From the NCBI GenBank assembly GCA_943789105.1, contig CALSSW010000003.1, forward strand, positions 124,001 through 188,000: a stretch of 64,000 bases of DNA. The letters run 5' to 3'. The notes under the pieces are model-generated. The model saw only the letters and a list, made by a program, of their open reading frames with translations. It had not been told where the DNA came from and searched no databases. Of this stretch, positions 62,861-64,000 are shown one piece after another. Source of the stretch: an uncultured Ulvibacter sp. GTDB lineage: Bacteria; Bacteroidota; Bacteroidia; Flavobacteriales; Flavobacteriaceae. Both the position numbers and the translations under genes were made by a program. Every line of letters starts with the position of its first letter. The first letter of the stretch is position 1.

Positions 62861-64000
62861 ATGAGCACATTATCAAGTACTTTCCAAAAGCCTATTCATT
62901 CAAATAAATATCTTATAGACGGTGTCCTTAAGCAGTGGACAGGTGATAAGACTGAGGTCTATTCAAATATTTATTATGAAAATGGATCCCCAACTTTATT
63001 AGGCTCAGTTCCTGATATGGATTCAAAGGCAGCTAGTCAGGCAATTAATTCTGCTGTTGCTGCTTTTGATAGAGGAAAGGGTGTTTGGCCTACCATGAAA
63101 GTAAAGGACAGAATTGCTTGCATGAATACTTTTGTTGAAAAGATGAAGCCACATCGAGAAGAGGTAGTTAGGCTACTGATGTGGGAAATAGGAAAGACTA
63201 AAAATGATGCTTACAAAGAATTTGATAGAACAATTGATTATATCATAGATACAATTGAGGCCTACAAGAAACTTGATAGAAAGAGTGCAAGGTTTGACAA
63301 CCAGGGCGGGATATTAGCTCATATAAGGAGAAGCCCTCTTGGTGTAGTGCTATGCTTGGGGCCTTATAATTATCCTTTAAATGAAACGTTTTGTCTTCTT
63401 ATTCCTGCTTTGATTATGGGGAATACCACCATTTTTAAACCAGCCAAGCTAGGAGTTTTGTTAATTACACCCTTACTAAAAGCATTTCAAGAAAGCTTTC
63501 CACCAGGTGTGGTAAATATTGTTTTTGGGCGCGGGCGTAAAATTGCTGCTCCAATAATGCAGACTGGTTTTGTAGATGTACTAGCTTTAATAGGGCATAG
63601 CTCATCTGCTGTAGCCCTTCAAGATGAACATCCATTTAAAAACAGATTGCGATTAATTTTAGGTCTTGAGGCAAATAATCCAGCAATTATTCTTCCAGAC
63701 ACTGATCTTGATCTTGTTGTGCGAGAATGTATTTCAGGGACACTGTCTTATAATGGGCAGCGATGTACTGCTTTAAAAGTACTGTTTGTTCATGCAGATA
63801 TCGTAGATGAGTTTAACAAACGTTTTTCAGAAGCTGTTGACGCATTGAAATTTGGATTACCTTGGGATGATGATGTTTTTCTTACGCCACTACCAGAAAA
63901 AAACAAACCAGCATATATCGATGGACTAATTAAAGACGCGGTTTCAAAAGGAGCTAGTATTTTAAACAAGCGAGGCGGTGAACTTAGTGAAAATTATTGC
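62861..64000 (+). CDS. NADP-dependent glyceraldehyde-3-phosphate dehydrogenase-like protein (GapN type), 3' truncated
   Basis: An aldehyde dehydrogenase superfamily protein that runs out of the window after 380 residues. [18 protein letters not shown] and [15 protein letters not shown] are the cofactor-binding region, and [13 protein letters not shown] carries the catalytic cysteine. The residue normally supplying the catalytic glutamate falls in [12 protein letters not shown] rather than in an ELGGKD motif. GapN-type enzymes oxidise glyceraldehyde-3-phosphate directly to 3-phosphoglycerate with NADP. Assignment rests on overall resemblance. The ATG at 62861 is the first in frame. Confidence 0.82.
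   Translation, partial: MSTLSSTFQKPIHSNKYLIDGVLKQWTGDKTEVYSNIYYENGSPTLLGSVPDMDSKAASQAINSAVAAFDRGKGVWPTMKVKDRIACMNTFVEKMKPHREEVVRLLMWEIGKTKNDAYKEFDRTIDYIIDTIEAYKKLDRKSARFDNQGGILAHIRRSPLGVVLCLGPYNYPLNETFCLLIPALIMGNTTIFKPAKLGVLLITPLLKAFQESFPPGVVNIVFGRGRKIAAPIMQTGFVDVLALIGHSSSAVALQDEHPFKNRLRLILGLEANNPAIILPDTDLDLVVRECISGTLSYNGQRCTALKVLFVHADIVDEFNKRFSEAVDALKFGLPWDDDVFLTPLPEKNKPAYIDGLIKDAVSKGASILNKRGGELSENYC

Noticed and set aside
1..64000. CRISPR arrays, insertion sequences, prophage or transposase genes
   Set aside because: No repeated spacer pattern, transposase motif or phage gene was seen by eye; a dedicated search would be needed to exclude short elements.

Overview
The window is a compact, AT-rich bacterial chromosome segment from a member of the Bacteroidota, most probably a marine Flavobacteriaceae; genus not determinable here. 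The evidence is gliding-motility genes gldE and gldD, several secreted proteins with Por/type IX (T9SS) C-terminal sorting domains, promoters of the Bacteroidota form (TTG, about 19 bases, TAnnTTTG), almost no Shine-Dalgarno sequences, and families largely confined to this phylum (DUF3098, DUF3127, DUF4271, DUF4296, DUF4301). No insertion sequence, prophage or CRISPR array was seen. Gene density is high and many gene pairs overlap by one base (TAATG/TGATG).

Layout. 1-3.7 kb: end of mutY, ssb, gldE, gldD and an EamA transporter. 3.8-7.3 kb: rplU-rpmA, a small secreted protein, ahcY (minus) and a phosphopantetheinyl transferase. 7.3-13.3 kb: a vitamin-uptake region with a thiamine-binding-like protein, PnuC-type transporter, NadR-like kinase, DUF4301 protein, ArfB, then a TPP riboswitch that directly precedes a TonB-dependent receptor. 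13.5-15.6 kb: secreted GH16 beta-glucanase (laminarinase type) and a degenerate Rieske-like lipoprotein. 15.7-21.7 kb: greA, HIT protein, sensor kinase, flavin reductase, DUF3127 protein, AtoE-like transporter and aat. 21.7-25.8 kb: two secreted T9SS cargo proteins (a peptidylarginine/agmatine deiminase family enzyme and a PA-domain protein) and a thioredoxin-like protein. 25.8-28.6 kb (minus): ftsX, DUF3098, uppP, truB. 28.8-31.7 kb: leuS with an apparent one-base frameshift. 31.7-45.5 kb: zinc peptidase, saccharopine dehydrogenase family, DUF423, pckA, hemD-like, DUF4271, polyprenyl-phosphate sugar transferase, dihydroorotase, DUF4296 lipoprotein, epimerase, tyrS, a LuxE-like protein and a third T9SS cargo protein. 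45.6-49.2 kb: PhoB/PhoR-like two-component pair, trmB, LysE transporter, alkyltransferase-like protein. 49.3-52.1 kb: an Fe-S set (Mrp/ApbC, NfuA-type scaffold, ferredoxin reductase, 2Fe-2S ferredoxin). 52.2-55.4 kb (minus): glutaryl-CoA-dehydrogenase-like enzyme, tRNA methyltransferase, rimM, rpsP. 55.9-64 kb: dnaE with a fused proofreading exonuclease, trxA, a ClpP, a DUF58 protein, tRNA-Asp and the start of a GapN-like dehydrogenase cut by the window edge.

Most of this is core metabolism and information processing. The signals that deserve a second look are the TPP-switched outer-membrane receptor and its neighbours, the DUF3127 protein carrying an SSB-like acidic tip, the leuS frameshift, the promoter/hairpin leader before greA, the lineage-specific tails on ribosomal proteins L21 and S16, the dihydroorotase lacking the first histidine of its metal motif, and the secreted deiminase. 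I did not find a convincing wholly new multi-gene system. Family assignments come from recognising motifs by eye, without database searches.
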